A DNA stretch of 64,000 nucleotides from Bacteroidaceae bacterium (GCA_024398615.1 JAKSIU010000007.1:1-64000), one strand, 5' to 3'. Shown: positions 19,089 through 28,893, numbered from the stretch's first letter. Program-made: numbers and translations. The notes: a model not told the origin generated them from the letters alone.

Positions 19089-19931
19089 TCATTCCTGACT
19101 TTCTGCTTCCAGATGCTGTGTGACGAACTGAACACGGCGTTCTGACTCGTCCCTGATGGCCTGATGCTCGTTTATGAACAGCAGAAGGTTTGAAAGGTCA
19201 TAAAGGCTTGCAATAGCCTTCCGGTCCTGAGCCGTCAACGGCACCTTGACTGCACCTTTATTTCCATTCAGCACGAGTGACATATTCGATGCATCCCTGT
19301 TGGTGGCAATGAAAGCCGCCACTCCTCCATCCTTCCCGGGATGCAGGTTGCACTTTTCGTAACGGATGCCAAGATCCTCATATTCGTAACAGTCATCGGA
19401 CTCTTCGGACTGGCAGTACATTTCGCCTACGCTGACCTTAATGCTGCGATGATGGATATAGCTGTTGCCGCGATAGGTAGATATGAGCATGAGACGTCCG
19501 TCTTCGGCCACCTGAGCCCGCAGATAGCTGCGTGAGAGGTTCTTTTCAGGATTCTGTGACGGGATAACCCAGTTTCCCATATCCTGATAGGCGGTATCAC
19601 GTTCAAGCGTATAGGCAGGCAGCAGTTCTGCCAGGCTCTTTCTGGCTACGGCAAGTATTGAATCCTCATAGTTCAGGCTGCGGGTCTGCTCCTTCAGTTC
19701 TATCCTCTGCTGAAGTTCCAGAGCGCTGCGTCTGACATCGGCAACTGTCGGATAAAGAATGCGTATGCTGTCAATTTCCTGACGGGCCGATACGAAATCG
19801 CCAGCCTCATATGCCTGTTGTGCTACGGTAAGGCGCTGGGCGGCCAACTGGGCGGATTTGTCACCGCATGAATAGACTGACATGAAGCCTGCCACTGCAA
19901 TGGCAGCCATGACCGATGTTTTCCCTTTCAT
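19089..19931 (-). CDS. Conserved lipoprotein with coiled-coil N-terminal region
   Basis: This 280-residue protein has a type II signal peptide with Cys at 22 (VYSC). Residues 30-105 form a helical, TPR-like or coiled-coil stretch (AYEAGDFVSARQEIDSI). The remainder is beta-rich with Cys residues at about 172, 180 and 194. I do not recognise a named family. It starts 6 nt after the GH3-like lipoprotein gene, so the two probably form an operon with cca and may work at the same membrane. The function is unknown. Confidence 0.7.
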   Translation of the reverse strand: MKGKTSVMAAIAVAGFMSVYSCGDKSAQLAAQRLTVAQQAYEAGDFVSARQEIDSIRILYPTVADVRRSALELQQRIELKEQTRSLNYEDSILAVARKSLAELLPAYTLERDTAYQDMGNWVIPSQNPEKNLSRSYLRAQVAEDGRLMLISTYRGNSYIHHRSIKVSVGEMYCQSEESDDCYEYEDLGIRYEKCNLHPGKDGGVAAFIATNRDASNMSLVLNGNKGAVKVPLTAQDRKAIASLYDLSNLLLFINEHQAIRDESERRVQFVTQHLEAESQE

Positions 19932-19937
19932 CTGTTT

Positions 19938-21206
19938 TCAGAAAAAAAATAATTCACTTAGAATACGTCCACACTCCACTCCAATGGCCTGAGTATATAT
20001 TACAGCATCCGGCTCTTCATCAAGATCACTGACTTCAAAAGAAGTCTGGTCTGTCATTATCAGGACAACCTTGCGCTGTTTGAAGTGGAAAGCACGGCAT
20101 ATTTCCTCTATCAATTCCGTTTCACCCGGATAATTCCCAGCCACTATGACAGCAACAGCTGACGATATTGCATCGGCCCGCAACTGGAATGGTTTCCGCT
20201 CAATTCTGACATCACCGTCCCTGACTGCTTTGGAATAGGCCGTCATCACTGACGGTTCAAACGTGAACGAACGTTCCTTCAGGGCAGCATCAAGGTCCAC
20301 ATTCTCCGAATAGGCAGCCAGGCCATACAGTGCAATACGCCCGTCCTCTTTATTCAGTGGAAGCACACCGTCATTCTTCAGAAGGACAGTTCCCTGTCTG
20401 TGACATTCCAGAATCAGACTTGAGAGATGTATGCTGTCCCCAATAGCGGCATCATTGGCTTTCTGACTTTCAGACATGGTCATAAGCATGAATTCCAGCA
20501 CGTCAACTACATGTCTGTCAATTGTCGTCATATCCAGTTTACCTTCATCAATCGCGTTGCAGACAGCATCAGTTGCCTTTCCTTTTGAAGTGCGTATGGT
20601 TGTCACGCCCCATCTCAGGAGCTCGGCCACCTGCGTTTCGTCATAGCAGGAGGCAATTTTCATTATTCTCCGCTCAAAGACATTCCGGAGCGAAGTCGTA
20701 TCATCAGGCTGAATCAGCACAGCAACAGGACAGGCGGCATCGGCCATTCCATGAACGATTGCCGAAGTCAGTTTCAACGCAGATTCCGTTTTCTGTGAAT
20801 CTCCTGCACAGGAAAGAAGAGGAAAGTTGCTGAAATCCAGAAAGACAGCATCGGCTGCAGTCACAGACTCAGGCTGTTCAATGACCAGAGCCTTTCCACA
20901 GTCATAAGCCAGCTTTTCATTTCTGCTACGGCCAAGCGAAGCCAACACCCCGTCATCCAATCCGTAAAACGGTTCAAATGATATGTCAGGAATACCGAAA
21001 CGCTCTATTCCGGATATCTCAAGAGCTGTTCCTGTCTCATTCCAATGGACTTCCAGAAGCTGCGCCTTCTCTTCTACAGTCAGAGCCTTTATCAGCTTGG
21101 AAACCGATGTCTCACCCAAAACCATTCTGTCAGTGCAACCGACAAGAAGGAACAGAAGGACTGTCCACAACGCTGTTCCATAAAGCAGACTCTTAAATGA
21201 CTTCAT
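19938..21206 (-). CDS. Lipoprotein resembling a shrunken, catalytically dead GH3 glycosidase
   Basis: This 422-residue lipoprotein has its lipobox Cys at 24 (LVGC). Landmarks of glycoside hydrolase family 3 occur in order: LIKALTVEEKAQLL (38-51), GIPD with DDG (71-86), IDRHVVDVLEFML (229-241), GTVLLKNDGVLPL (272-284), the AVAVIVAG strand (350-357) and a final GVECGRILSELFF that matches the usual end of the GH3 alpha/beta sandwich. The barrel region is much shorter than in active enzymes, the C-terminal Fn3 domain is missing, and no SDW nucleophile motif is seen. It is probably a binding or scaffold protein rather than an enzyme. The gene ends in a run of eight T. Confidence 0.65.
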   Translation of the reverse strand: MKSFKSLLYGTALWTVLLFLLVGCTDRMVLGETSVSKLIKALTVEEKAQLLEVHWNETGTALEISGIERFGIPDISFEPFYGLDDGVLASLGRSRNEKLAYDCGKALVIEQPESVTAADAVFLDFSNFPLLSCAGDSQKTESALKLTSAIVHGMADAACPVAVLIQPDDTTSLRNVFERRIMKIASCYDETQVAELLRWGVTTIRTSKGKATDAVCNAIDEGKLDMTTIDRHVVDVLEFMLMTMSESQKANDAAIGDSIHLSSLILECHRQGTVLLKNDGVLPLNKEDGRIALYGLAAYSENVDLDAALKERSFTFEPSVMTAYSKAVRDGDVRIERKPFQLRADAISSAVAVIVAGNYPGETELIEEICRAFHFKQRKVVLIMTDQTSFEVSDLDEEPDAVIYTQAIGVECGRILSELFFF

Positions 21207-21216
21207 ATATGTAGCC

Positions 21217-22653
21217 TTATTCGTTGACCTGTTCAAGACCCTTCTGACGGGCCAGTTCAAGCATAAATGCGAATGCCTCGTCATGACTGTTAGGTATAAT
21301 GCCATCCAGTATGGCATCCTTGATTGCCGTTTTCAGTTCTCCGACCATGGGAGTCGGCCCAAGACCGAACACGCGCATTATCTCAAGTCCGTCAACAGGG
21401 GGTTGGAAATTACGTATGCGGTCACGTTCCTCAAGATCGCGGAGCTTCTCCCTGACAAACTGGAAATTGGACAGAAGACGCTGTTTCTTCAGCTCATTGC
21501 GCGATGTTATATCGGCCTCACAGAGAAGCATCAGGTCATCAATGTCATCACCGGCATCGAAGAGCAGACGTCTTACAGCAGAATCAGTAACCTCATCATC
21601 GACAATGGCTATCGGACGCATATGCAGATCCACCATTTTCTGAACGTATTTCATCTTCTCGTTCTTTGGAAGTTTCATACGTTCGAAAATCTGCGGCACC
21701 ATTCTGGAACCTACGTAATTATGATTATAGAACGTCCACCCATGACTGTCATCCCAGCGTTTGGTCCTTGGCTTGCCGATGTCGTGCAGCAGGGCGGCCC
21801 AACGCAGCCACAGGTCCTGACTGCCGGCAGCAACGTTGTCCATGACCTGAAGAGTGTGCAGGAACACATCCTTATGCCCACGTCCGTTCACCGTCTCTAC
21901 CCCCTGAAGGGCATACAGTTCAGGAAAAATGAGTTCCAGAAGACCGCAACGGTCCAGATCGATGAAACCCTTTGATGGAATTGGCGACAGTATGATCTTG
22001 TTCAGTTCCTCGGCAATACGTTCCTTGGAAATGATCTCTATACGTTCACGGTTCTTTTCGAGTGACGAGAAGGTTGAATCCTCGATATAGAAGTTCAGCT
22101 GTGTTGCAAAACGTATGCAGCGCAACATGCGCAAGGGGTCATCGCTGAATGTGATGTCCGGATCAAGGGGTGTACGGATAATCCTGTCCTGAAGATCATC
22201 AATACCGCCGAACGGATCTACCAGCTCACCGAACCGGTCCCCGTTCAGACAGACAGCCATTGCGTTTATAGTGAAGTCCCTGCGGTTCTGGTCATCTTCA
22301 AGCGTTCCGTTCTCGACAATCGGGTTACGCGAATCACGGTTGTACGATTCCTTGCGTGCTCCCACGAATTCCACCTCCAGACTGCCCTGCTTGACCTGAG
22401 CCGTTCCGAAGTTCTTGAATAGGCTGACATGAGCGCCACGGCCCAACGCCTTTCCGTACGCTTTGGCCATTTCAAGTCCGCTGCCCACCACAACCACATC
22501 AATATCCTTGCTGGGACGTTCCAGGAACAGATCCCTTACATATCCGCCCACGACGTAGCACTCCAGGCCAAGGCTGTCAGCCGTGCTGGAAAGCAGTCTG
22601 AATTCCCTCCTGTCCAGCAGTCGGGCAAGTTCCTCATCACTGTAAAGTTTCAC
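21217..22653 (-). CDS. cca: CCA tRNA nucleotidyltransferase with HD domain
   Basis: This 478-residue enzyme adds or repairs the 3' CCA of tRNAs. The class II nucleotidyltransferase motifs are GGYVRD (36-41) and the metal-binding pair D50/D52 (DIDVVV). An RNA-binding helical region follows, then an HD-type domain with LLHDIGK. The start is a GTG at 22653; no ATG lies near, and the promoter element at 22678-22685 leaves an 18-nt leader. The tRNA-Val in this window has no encoded CCA, so this activity is needed. The GH3-like gene follows after 10 nt. Confidence 0.93.
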   Translation of the reverse strand: MKLYSDEELARLLDRREFRLLSSTADSLGLECYVVGGYVRDLFLERPSKDIDVVVVGSGLEMAKAYGKALGRGAHVSLFKNFGTAQVKQGSLEVEFVGARKESYNRDSRNPIVENGTLEDDQNRRDFTINAMAVCLNGDRFGELVDPFGGIDDLQDRIIRTPLDPDITFSDDPLRMLRCIRFATQLNFYIEDSTFSSLEKNRERIEIISKERIAEELNKIILSPIPSKGFIDLDRCGLLELIFPELYALQGVETVNGRGHKDVFLHTLQVMDNVAAGSQDLWLRWAALLHDIGKPRTKRWDDSHGWTFYNHNYVGSRMVPQIFERMKLPKNEKMKYVQKMVDLHMRPIAIVDDEVTDSAVRRLLFDAGDDIDDLMLLCEADITSRNELKKQRLLSNFQFVREKLRDLEERDRIRNFQPPVDGLEIMRVFGLGPTPMVGELKTAIKDAILDGIIPNSHDEAFAFMLELARQKGLEQVNE

Positions 22654-22677
22654 GATTACCTTTTGCTATAACCAGCA

Positions 22678-22685
22678 CAAAGGTA
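22678..22685 (-). promoter_or_regulatory. -7 promoter element of cca
   Basis: The minus strand reads TACCTTTG, matching TAnnTTTG. It lies just beyond the ispF stop, so cca and the two lipoprotein genes can be transcribed apart from the porU-porV-ispF unit. It supports the GTG start of cca. Confidence 0.55.
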
Positions 22686-22696
22686 AGAAGAAAAAA

Positions 22697-23170
22697 TCAC
22701 TTTTCTATCAGGCACACGGCATGGGCCGATATACCCTCCTGACGCCCGGTAAACCCAAGACCTTCGGTAGTTGTGGCCTTGATGGAAACGCAGTCATCGT
22801 CAACCCCCATAATCCCGGCCAGCACATGCTGCATCTCGGGAATGAACGGATTCAGTTTCGGCTGCTCGGCACAGACAGTTGCATCGACATTCCCGATCCT
22901 ATACCCCTTTTCGCTGAGCAGAGAGACTGTCCTGGCCAGCAGCAGCTTGCTGTCAATCCCCTTGAAACGCGGATCCTTATCAGGAAAATGGAAACCTATA
23001 TCGCGCAGCGCAGCAGCACCCAGCAGAGCATCGCAGATGGCATGTATCAGCACATCAGCATCGGAATGTCCCAGCAGTCCCAACTCATAATCAAGACGTA
23101 TTCCGCCAATCCACAGTTCACGGCCCGGCACCAGGCGGTGTACATCATATCCGTATCCTACTCTTATCAT
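22697..23170 (-). CDS. ispF: 2-C-methyl-D-erythritol 2,4-cyclodiphosphate synthase
   Basis: This 157-residue enzyme makes the cyclic diphosphate of the MEP isoprenoid pathway. The zinc ligands D9 and H11 (YDVHRL) and the HSDADVLIHAICDALLGA segment are present, and the length is normal. Its ATG overlaps the porV stop by 4 nt, so it is the last gene of a porU-porV-ispF unit. Confidence 0.97.
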   Translation of the reverse strand: MIRVGYGYDVHRLVPGRELWIGGIRLDYELGLLGHSDADVLIHAICDALLGAAALRDIGFHFPDKDPRFKGIDSKLLLARTVSLLSEKGYRIGNVDATVCAEQPKLNPFIPEMQHVLAGIMGVDDDCVSIKATTTEGLGFTGRQEGISAHAVCLIEK

Positions 23171-24384
23171 CTTCCCAGAATTGCCTGAAGTCCGTCCATA
23201 TCAAAGGAAAGGGTGAATCTGAGCGTCTGGTCCAGAGGATTGCTCTGAGCTGTCGATACCAGATAGGCCGCATCGAGTGAAAAGACATTCATTCTGAAAC
23301 CGGCACCGATTGTATAGTACTTGCGGTTGCCCTTGAACTCATCCTCAAAGTGATATCCGCCGCGCAGGAAGAACTGGTCATTGTAATTGTACTCCAGTCC
23401 CACACCCCAATATATTTCCCTGAGTTCCTCTTCGAATCCGCCGGGAGCATCGTGGAAAGACTTGAATATGCCGGCAATGGGCGACATCTCATTGTATCCC
23501 GTCGAAGAAAGCCATTCGACGTAATCCGATGTGTAGCTCAAATCCGATGGATCCTCATCCGGATACATCTCCGCCATGAACTGGCTGTACATCGGCCGGG
23601 TTGGAACCATGAGCTTGTTGGCATCGGCATTCAGGGAGATTGAATTGTATTCGTCAATCGGAACGGTCAGTCCCATACCCAGACGCAGATTGGTCGGCAG
23701 GAATTCGCTGGTCTGTCCGCCATCGTACGATATCTTGCTGCCTATGTTCGAAGCGTTCAGACCAAGTCCCAGAAGACAGTCACGACGTCCCAATCCTATG
23801 TAGCTCTGGTGGAACATGGAAATGTCGGCACTGAATGCCTTGCCGGGAGTGACATCCTCCTCATATTTGTACTGAAGGTCCGAATAGATGAAACGCATGC
23901 CCACTGCTGCCGAAAAGTTCGGAGTCAGCTTACGTGAGTAGTCAAAATCGACAGCCATTTCGTATGGACGTATTATTACCTGTGTCTGACCGCTGATGGC
24001 AATTACCTCACCAAGAGAGAAATACGTAAGAGAACCACTCAGAGCGGCATTTTCATCAAGCTTGTAGAATCCGGTAAGGTTGGCAAGGTCAATGTCGGAA
24101 ACCAGTTTCCTCAACCACGGCGTATAGGCGAGTGACAGACCTGCCCCGCTCTGTGTGAACGGATATTTGGAAGGATTCCAGAACTGGCTGTTGTTGTCAA
24201 AATACGGGTCTGTGGCCACGCCCACATCACCCATGGCACCTGCTCTTGAGTCCGGAGCTATGGCAAGCGACGTGACACCGGTATATACCGGATTGAACAG
24301 GTCCGTCTTTTTCTGAGCGAACGTTTCAGCCCTGAAAAGGACAACGGCCAGAACGGCCAACATTATTGAATTTACATGTTTCAT
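23167..24384 (-). CDS. porV: Type IX secretion outer-membrane shuttle protein PorV (LptO)
   Basis: This 405-residue FadL-like outer-membrane barrel carries T9SS cargo from SprA to the PorU sortase. Residues 1-23 are a signal peptide (ending TFAQ). The mature start TGVTSLAIAPDSRAGAMGD is typical of PorV/PorQ proteins, and strand-rich sequence continues to the end. It lies 37 nt after porU, as in other T9SS organisms, and overlaps ispF by 4 nt. Confidence 0.94.
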   Translation of the reverse strand: MKHVNSIMLAVLAVVLFRAETFAQKKTDLFNPVYTGVTSLAIAPDSRAGAMGDVGVATDPYFDNNSQFWNPSKYPFTQSGAGLSLAYTPWLRKLVSDIDLANLTGFYKLDENAALSGSLTYFSLGEVIAISGQTQVIIRPYEMAVDFDYSRKLTPNFSAAVGMRFIYSDLQYKYEEDVTPGKAFSADISMFHQSYIGLGRRDCLLGLGLNASNIGSKISYDGGQTSEFLPTNLRLGMGLTVPIDEYNSISLNADANKLMVPTRPMYSQFMAEMYPDEDPSDLSYTSDYVEWLSSTGYNEMSPIAGIFKSFHDAPGGFEEELREIYWGVGLEYNYNDQFFLRGGYHFEDEFKGNRKYYTIGAGFRMNVFSLDAAYLVSTAQSNPLDQTLRFTLSFDMDGLQAILGR

Positions 24385-24420
24385 CGCCTTAATAACTGAA
24401 AATGTGTCTGATTATTGCGT

Positions 24421-27400
24421 TCAAGGAGCGGCAATCACCATTTTGCATTGTGCGCTCCGTGTGGAATTGTCATCACTCACCGTCGCACGGACTATATAGA
24501 GTCCGGCCGGAAGCCTGTGTCCGCCATTTCCGCACAGATTCCAATCCAGCATGACCACACCGGTCTCATGACTGTCCCTACCGTCCGATGACCACTGCAA
24601 CACTCCATGGCTGTCATAGACCTGAACGCCGATACGGACATCCTGCATTGGACGGTCATGACTGATGATGAACTTGGTATGTTCCCGTGCTGGACTTTCT
24701 GTAACATCGACTGACACACCTGGAGCCAGACCTTCCTCGACCTTGAATTCAAGCTGCACGGAATTTGAATTGTTCATGTTGTCCCATGCACGGACAACAA
24801 GCTTATGCCGGCCTTCGGACAAGGGCTCCGGTATTCTGAATCTTATTGTACCGGCAGTCCAGTCTCCAGGCTCCTGTTCAAAATATCCGTTCAGGACCCA
24901 GCTCATTGTTCTCTTGCCGTCAATGACAAGCATAATATCATGTCCCAGACCGTTACCGGATACATTCAGGCCCGATTCGTCACTCAGACTGACCACCAGT
25001 GTCGGCATGGTATTCACTTTGGAACCGTATTGGAATGACGGACTGTTAAGATACATTCTGATGTCAGGACCCAGCGAGTCACGACCTATGCCACTGTCCG
25101 TACCACCCACAATGAAGTCAGTATATGTTCCGGCGGCCTGGCCCATTTCCGAAACGGCAAACAGGCTTATCAGTCCCGATTCATTTGAATAGTTGATGTC
25201 AAGCGGAACCGGGAAAGTGAAACTGAATTCTCCGTTTCGCACTGAATCGGCACCGGTTGACAGCACCTTGTCCCGATCCGAATAAGTGAACTTGTAGCTG
25301 GCAGTCTTCAGGTTGTTGAAACACTCGATTTCACGTTCGCTGTCAAGCACCATACTGAAAAGGGTACCATTGAAATCCGGCTGCCTCATGCCATCCAGTT
25401 CAATATGGCCGCTCACCGATACCGTACCGCCTGCCTTTGCCGCCAATCCGGCCGAACCGGCGGGGGCATTGTCGAAGGAATCCACCACGCAGGTGTAGCG
25501 GGAGTTCCTCAGTCTGAGCGCAGGATCGCCAAGCAGGACATAATGGAGCTTGTTCTGCGACATGTCGGTATTGCCGGAACCGGAAGTGACAAGTTCATTC
25601 TTGGCCAGGCGCAGGGCATCGCCAAGCGCGTACTGACGGTTATTGCTGTCATGAGCCAGAACGTATTTGGAGAAACTGCGGTTAACCAGTCTGTTCAGAC
25701 TTGAATAGACGGTTCTTGTCGTTGAGACAAGCCCGACCGCACCTCCTGCCGGATTCAGCAGCAGATTACAGCCGAAATTCTCGAGCGGCTGGTCAAACGG
25801 AGCAATATCGCACGATGCCAGGAACCAGAATGGCAGATGTGCGGATTCCAGGCACAGGGCATCGGCCTTTGACATGACAAGTTCGTGAGAAAGGACATCC
25901 ATGCTGCCATGGCCGGAATAGTTTACCATGAGCACACCATCCTTGAGTTTCTCCAGCAGTCTGGCACGCAGTGTCGGATAGCCGTTGTATGAAGCCGACA
26001 CCTCCATGGGATAGGCATCCCAGTACATTTTCTGGATTCTCTTGTCAGGATATGAAGAAGCCATGAGCGAAGCTACCGCATCGGCATCCTCCATGTGGCT
26101 GTTATCGTCACCGTCATCGCCCAGGACAAGAATCTCATTCTGCCATTTGCCCGATGCCGAACCGTCCATATAGGCAATTATCTTATCTATCACCTTACGG
26201 GCCTCCTGTTCGGTTGTGACTGGCAGACGGCCGACACCCAGATCGGTCTTTTCAGTAAGCAGATTGACTCCCTCTGAATCGTCCAGCAGTCCGAAATAGT
26301 CTTCCATCACGTATGACATCGTATGGCTCAGGGAGTTGTCACTCTCATAGCAGGGAAGATAATCTTCTGGTCTGCAACCGGCAAAGTCGCTCACATGCAT
26401 GCGGTTGTCCCATGCGCCGCTACCCATAAGGAGCAGATAACGCGGTGCACTGTCCGCATTACCGGCACGGTCATAGAGCATCTTCATGAAACGGCGTATT
26501 GCAGTGGCATCGGGGGTGCCTGACGAAAATTCATTGTATATGCAGCCGGCATTCACGACCAAGACACTGAGTCCGTCAATTTCGCGGTGTGCCTGGGCAA
26601 GACGCTGTGCCTGAGCTGTCAGCTGTCCCGACTGCGGAACCACGATGACCATATCCACCGGATCCGATGCATGGAGATTCTGGTTTCCAATCTGACCGAT
26701 TATTGTCGGTTCCGGGAAAGATGCACCGGGATTTACGGCAATGAGGATATCGGACTTCAAAAAGTCGGCCGCGTATGTGATTGTGGTGTCACCCGCCTCC
26801 GAATGGACATGGCAGCTTGGAATAATGTCGGCCTTCCCGCTGTCAGAGATGCGCCAGACCTGAACAGAAGAGCCGGTTCCCCGAATAGCGAAGCTGACGT
26901 TATTGATATTGCCCGATGTCCGGAACCTCAGGAACGGAAGATTCTTCATGTCAAGCAGGCGGTCATAGTTGATGCGCAGATAATCCAGATGTCCCGATGC
27001 GCCGGAAGTCCTGTCATGAGTCAGTTTCACGTCAATGCGGTCTGTCTCTGCGCTTCTGAAAGCGAAGGTCTTCTCCACCAGTTGTGCAGCTTCCTGACTG
27101 CCTGTCGCCGGAATATAAAGAGTTCCTGTCGTCTGGTCCAGTACACTTGCCGACAGCCTGTTAGCCGCAGCGTCGTTACTTGTGAAAGCCACTGCCAGTG
27201 TGGCGTTTCCCTCAACCATTCCGGGAGTGTCGAAGTGATAGATCCTGCTCGGCCCTATTGCATAATCGTACTTTTCAAAAAGGCGTCGGCCGGAGCGGTA
27301 CCAGCTGAACTGATCCTCCTCATGTACCGCACATTCACGGAAGCTGGTAACAGCTGTTCCGTATATGCTGTCTGTCGGAAGGGTCCCGAAAGCCGATGGA

Positions 27401-28254
27401 CTGCCGCTGACCGCCGTCTCTCCCCATTGCGGTATATCCTGACGGTCGGTAAGGAAATAATAACCGGCATCACTGTACGGATTGTTTCTGTGAACTAGCT
27501 CCACTCCACTCCATTCCATCGAAACGGGACCTTGAGCATAGAAAAGCACATAATCGCCGCCACGCCAGAGCGGCTGTTCCTGAAGGTCATCGGGCAGATT
27601 CTGAAGCTTCTGTTCCGGCAACATCGCACCGCCGTATCCAAAGAGTCTTACCGAATCGGGATTCTGGAATCCCATGCCGCGCAACTTACTGTATGACAGT
27701 TTGTAGATACCGCTTTCAGTAATGCCTATCTTTATCCAGCGTCCCCTGGACAGAACCGATTCATGAGCATATCTGTCCGATGGTCCGGATGTACCATCAC
27801 GTCCGGGAGCCATTGTCGGAATGGTTTCCGTTATGGTCAGTTTATATGATTCTATCTGCCAGATTTTTCCATCACGGTTCAACAGAGGCAGGAATGACAC
27901 ATCCAGACCGGCTTCATGTCGTGATATCCCGACCGATGTATTTATCACCGGCCATTCAGGAATGTCACATGCCTGCAGTCCCCATGCCTCAAGACAGGAT
28001 GAAGGAACTTGAGTCAGCTCCGGGTATTCAATGAATGCAGCATATTCTCCAAAAGGATTGTAATCAGGAAGCGGCAGACTGTATGTGGCAACAGGCGGCA
28101 GACTGTCCTTGCGGCTGCTCTGCAGATCAGTATCCAGAATGACTTCCTTCAGCCTGACATGAACGGCAGCATCGGACTTCAAGGACACAGCCATGAGCAC
28201 CGTCAATACAAGCAGTGTGTGAACCAGTGATATGTATCCTTTTCTCCTTTTCAT
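24421..28254 (-). CDS. porU: Type IX secretion sortase PorU (C25 family)
   Basis: This 1277-residue cell-surface cysteine protease removes the C-terminal signal of T9SS cargo and attaches the cargo to anionic LPS. A signal peptide covers about 1-29. The gingipain-like C25 domain lies in the centre, with the catalytic His in NYSGHGS (near residue 780) and Cys in FLASCDIAPFD (near 815). Ig-like domains and a T9SS-type C-terminal domain follow (GLYIVRATV near the end), as in P. gingivalis PorU. It starts 16 nt after the FAH-family gene. The catalytic pair is intact. Confidence 0.95.
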   Translation of the reverse strand: MKRRKGYISLVHTLLVLTVLMAVSLKSDAAVHVRLKEVILDTDLQSSRKDSLPPVATYSLPLPDYNPFGEYAAFIEYPELTQVPSSCLEAWGLQACDIPEWPVINTSVGISRHEAGLDVSFLPLLNRDGKIWQIESYKLTITETIPTMAPGRDGTSGPSDRYAHESVLSRGRWIKIGITESGIYKLSYSKLRGMGFQNPDSVRLFGYGGAMLPEQKLQNLPDDLQEQPLWRGGDYVLFYAQGPVSMEWSGVELVHRNNPYSDAGYYFLTDRQDIPQWGETAVSGSPSAFGTLPTDSIYGTAVTSFRECAVHEEDQFSWYRSGRRLFEKYDYAIGPSRIYHFDTPGMVEGNATLAVAFTSNDAAANRLSASVLDQTTGTLYIPATGSQEAAQLVEKTFAFRSAETDRIDVKLTHDRTSGASGHLDYLRINYDRLLDMKNLPFLRFRTSGNINNVSFAIRGTGSSVQVWRISDSGKADIIPSCHVHSEAGDTTITYAADFLKSDILIAVNPGASFPEPTIIGQIGNQNLHASDPVDMVIVVPQSGQLTAQAQRLAQAHREIDGLSVLVVNAGCIYNEFSSGTPDATAIRRFMKMLYDRAGNADSAPRYLLLMGSGAWDNRMHVSDFAGCRPEDYLPCYESDNSLSHTMSYVMEDYFGLLDDSEGVNLLTEKTDLGVGRLPVTTEQEARKVIDKIIAYMDGSASGKWQNEILVLGDDGDDNSHMEDADAVASLMASSYPDKRIQKMYWDAYPMEVSASYNGYPTLRARLLEKLKDGVLMVNYSGHGSMDVLSHELVMSKADALCLESAHLPFWFLASCDIAPFDQPLENFGCNLLLNPAGGAVGLVSTTRTVYSSLNRLVNRSFSKYVLAHDSNNRQYALGDALRLAKNELVTSGSGNTDMSQNKLHYVLLGDPALRLRNSRYTCVVDSFDNAPAGSAGLAAKAGGTVSVSGHIELDGMRQPDFNGTLFSMVLDSEREIECFNNLKTASYKFTYSDRDKVLSTGADSVRNGEFSFTFPVPLDINYSNESGLISLFAVSEMGQAAGTYTDFIVGGTDSGIGRDSLGPDIRMYLNSPSFQYGSKVNTMPTLVVSLSDESGLNVSGNGLGHDIMLVIDGKRTMSWVLNGYFEQEPGDWTAGTIRFRIPEPLSEGRHKLVVRAWDNMNNSNSVQLEFKVEEGLAPGVSVDVTESPAREHTKFIISHDRPMQDVRIGVQVYDSHGVLQWSSDGRDSHETGVVMLDWNLCGNGGHRLPAGLYIVRATVSDDNSTRSAQCKMVIAAP

Positions 28255-28269
28255 CGCCAGACTTATTTC

Positions 28270-28887
28270 TCAGCGCACATGGAAATCCAGAACATTCCGA
28301 CCGTCAATATATCCCTGGACATGCTGGCCTATGCTCACCGGAGCCGCACCGGCCATTGTACCGGTAAATATCAGGTCGCCTGTCTTCAAGGTGCAATACC
28401 CGCTTATATATTCAATCAGGCGGTCAACGCTGCATACCATATTCCGGGTATTGTCCGACTGAAGCGGTTTCCCGTCCAGGTCCAGACGAAGATCCAGAGC
28501 CTGAATGTCATCAATGTCCTCCTTTTCAATCCAGTCCCCAATAACAGCCGAACCGTCAAAGCATTTGCTCAGTTCCCAGGGCTGCCCCTGAGCAGCAAGA
28601 GCCGCACGGACATCAATTGCAGTAAAGTCCACCCCTAAAGTGACAGCATCCCAATATCTGGATGCGAACCTGCCTGCAATAGACTTTCCCAAACGGTTTA
28701 TGCGTACCACAAGCTGGCTTCCAAGTTCCACCCGGCCCATGTAGTCAGGCAGGAAGAAAGGCTTGCGGTTACGCAGAATGCTGGAATCGGGCTTCATGAA
28801 AATCACAGGATTCCCTGAAGGTAATAACGTATCAGCGTGTCCGTTATTGTGCGGCATGTAGTTCATGCCAGTGCATACTATCTTCAT
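28270..28887 (-). CDS. Fumarylacetoacetate hydrolase (FAH) family protein
   Basis: This 205-residue cytoplasmic protein has the FAH fold: IVCTGMNY start, PVIFMKPDSS, TLGVDFTAIDVR, KCFDGSAVIG and the typical LKTGDLIFTGTMAGAAP near the end. Family members hydrolyse or decarboxylate acylpyruvates or are oxaloacetate tautomerases; the substrate is not determinable here. I use the ATG at 28887. The promoter element at 28894-28901 ends only 6 bp before it, which predicts a leaderless or nearly leaderless mRNA. It is the first gene of the porU-porV-ispF unit. Confidence 0.85.
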   Translation of the reverse strand: MKIVCTGMNYMPHNNGHADTLLPSGNPVIFMKPDSSILRNRKPFFLPDYMGRVELGSQLVVRINRLGKSIAGRFASRYWDAVTLGVDFTAIDVRAALAAQGQPWELSKCFDGSAVIGDWIEKEDIDDIQALDLRLDLDGKPLQSDNTRNMVCSVDRLIEYISGYCTLKTGDLIFTGTMAGAAPVSIGQHVQGYIDGRNVLDFHVR

Positions 28888-28893
28888 ACATCG

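Noticed and set aside
26587..27498. 303-codon open frame on the plus strand
   Set aside because: It is antisense to porU and low in family-like sequence.
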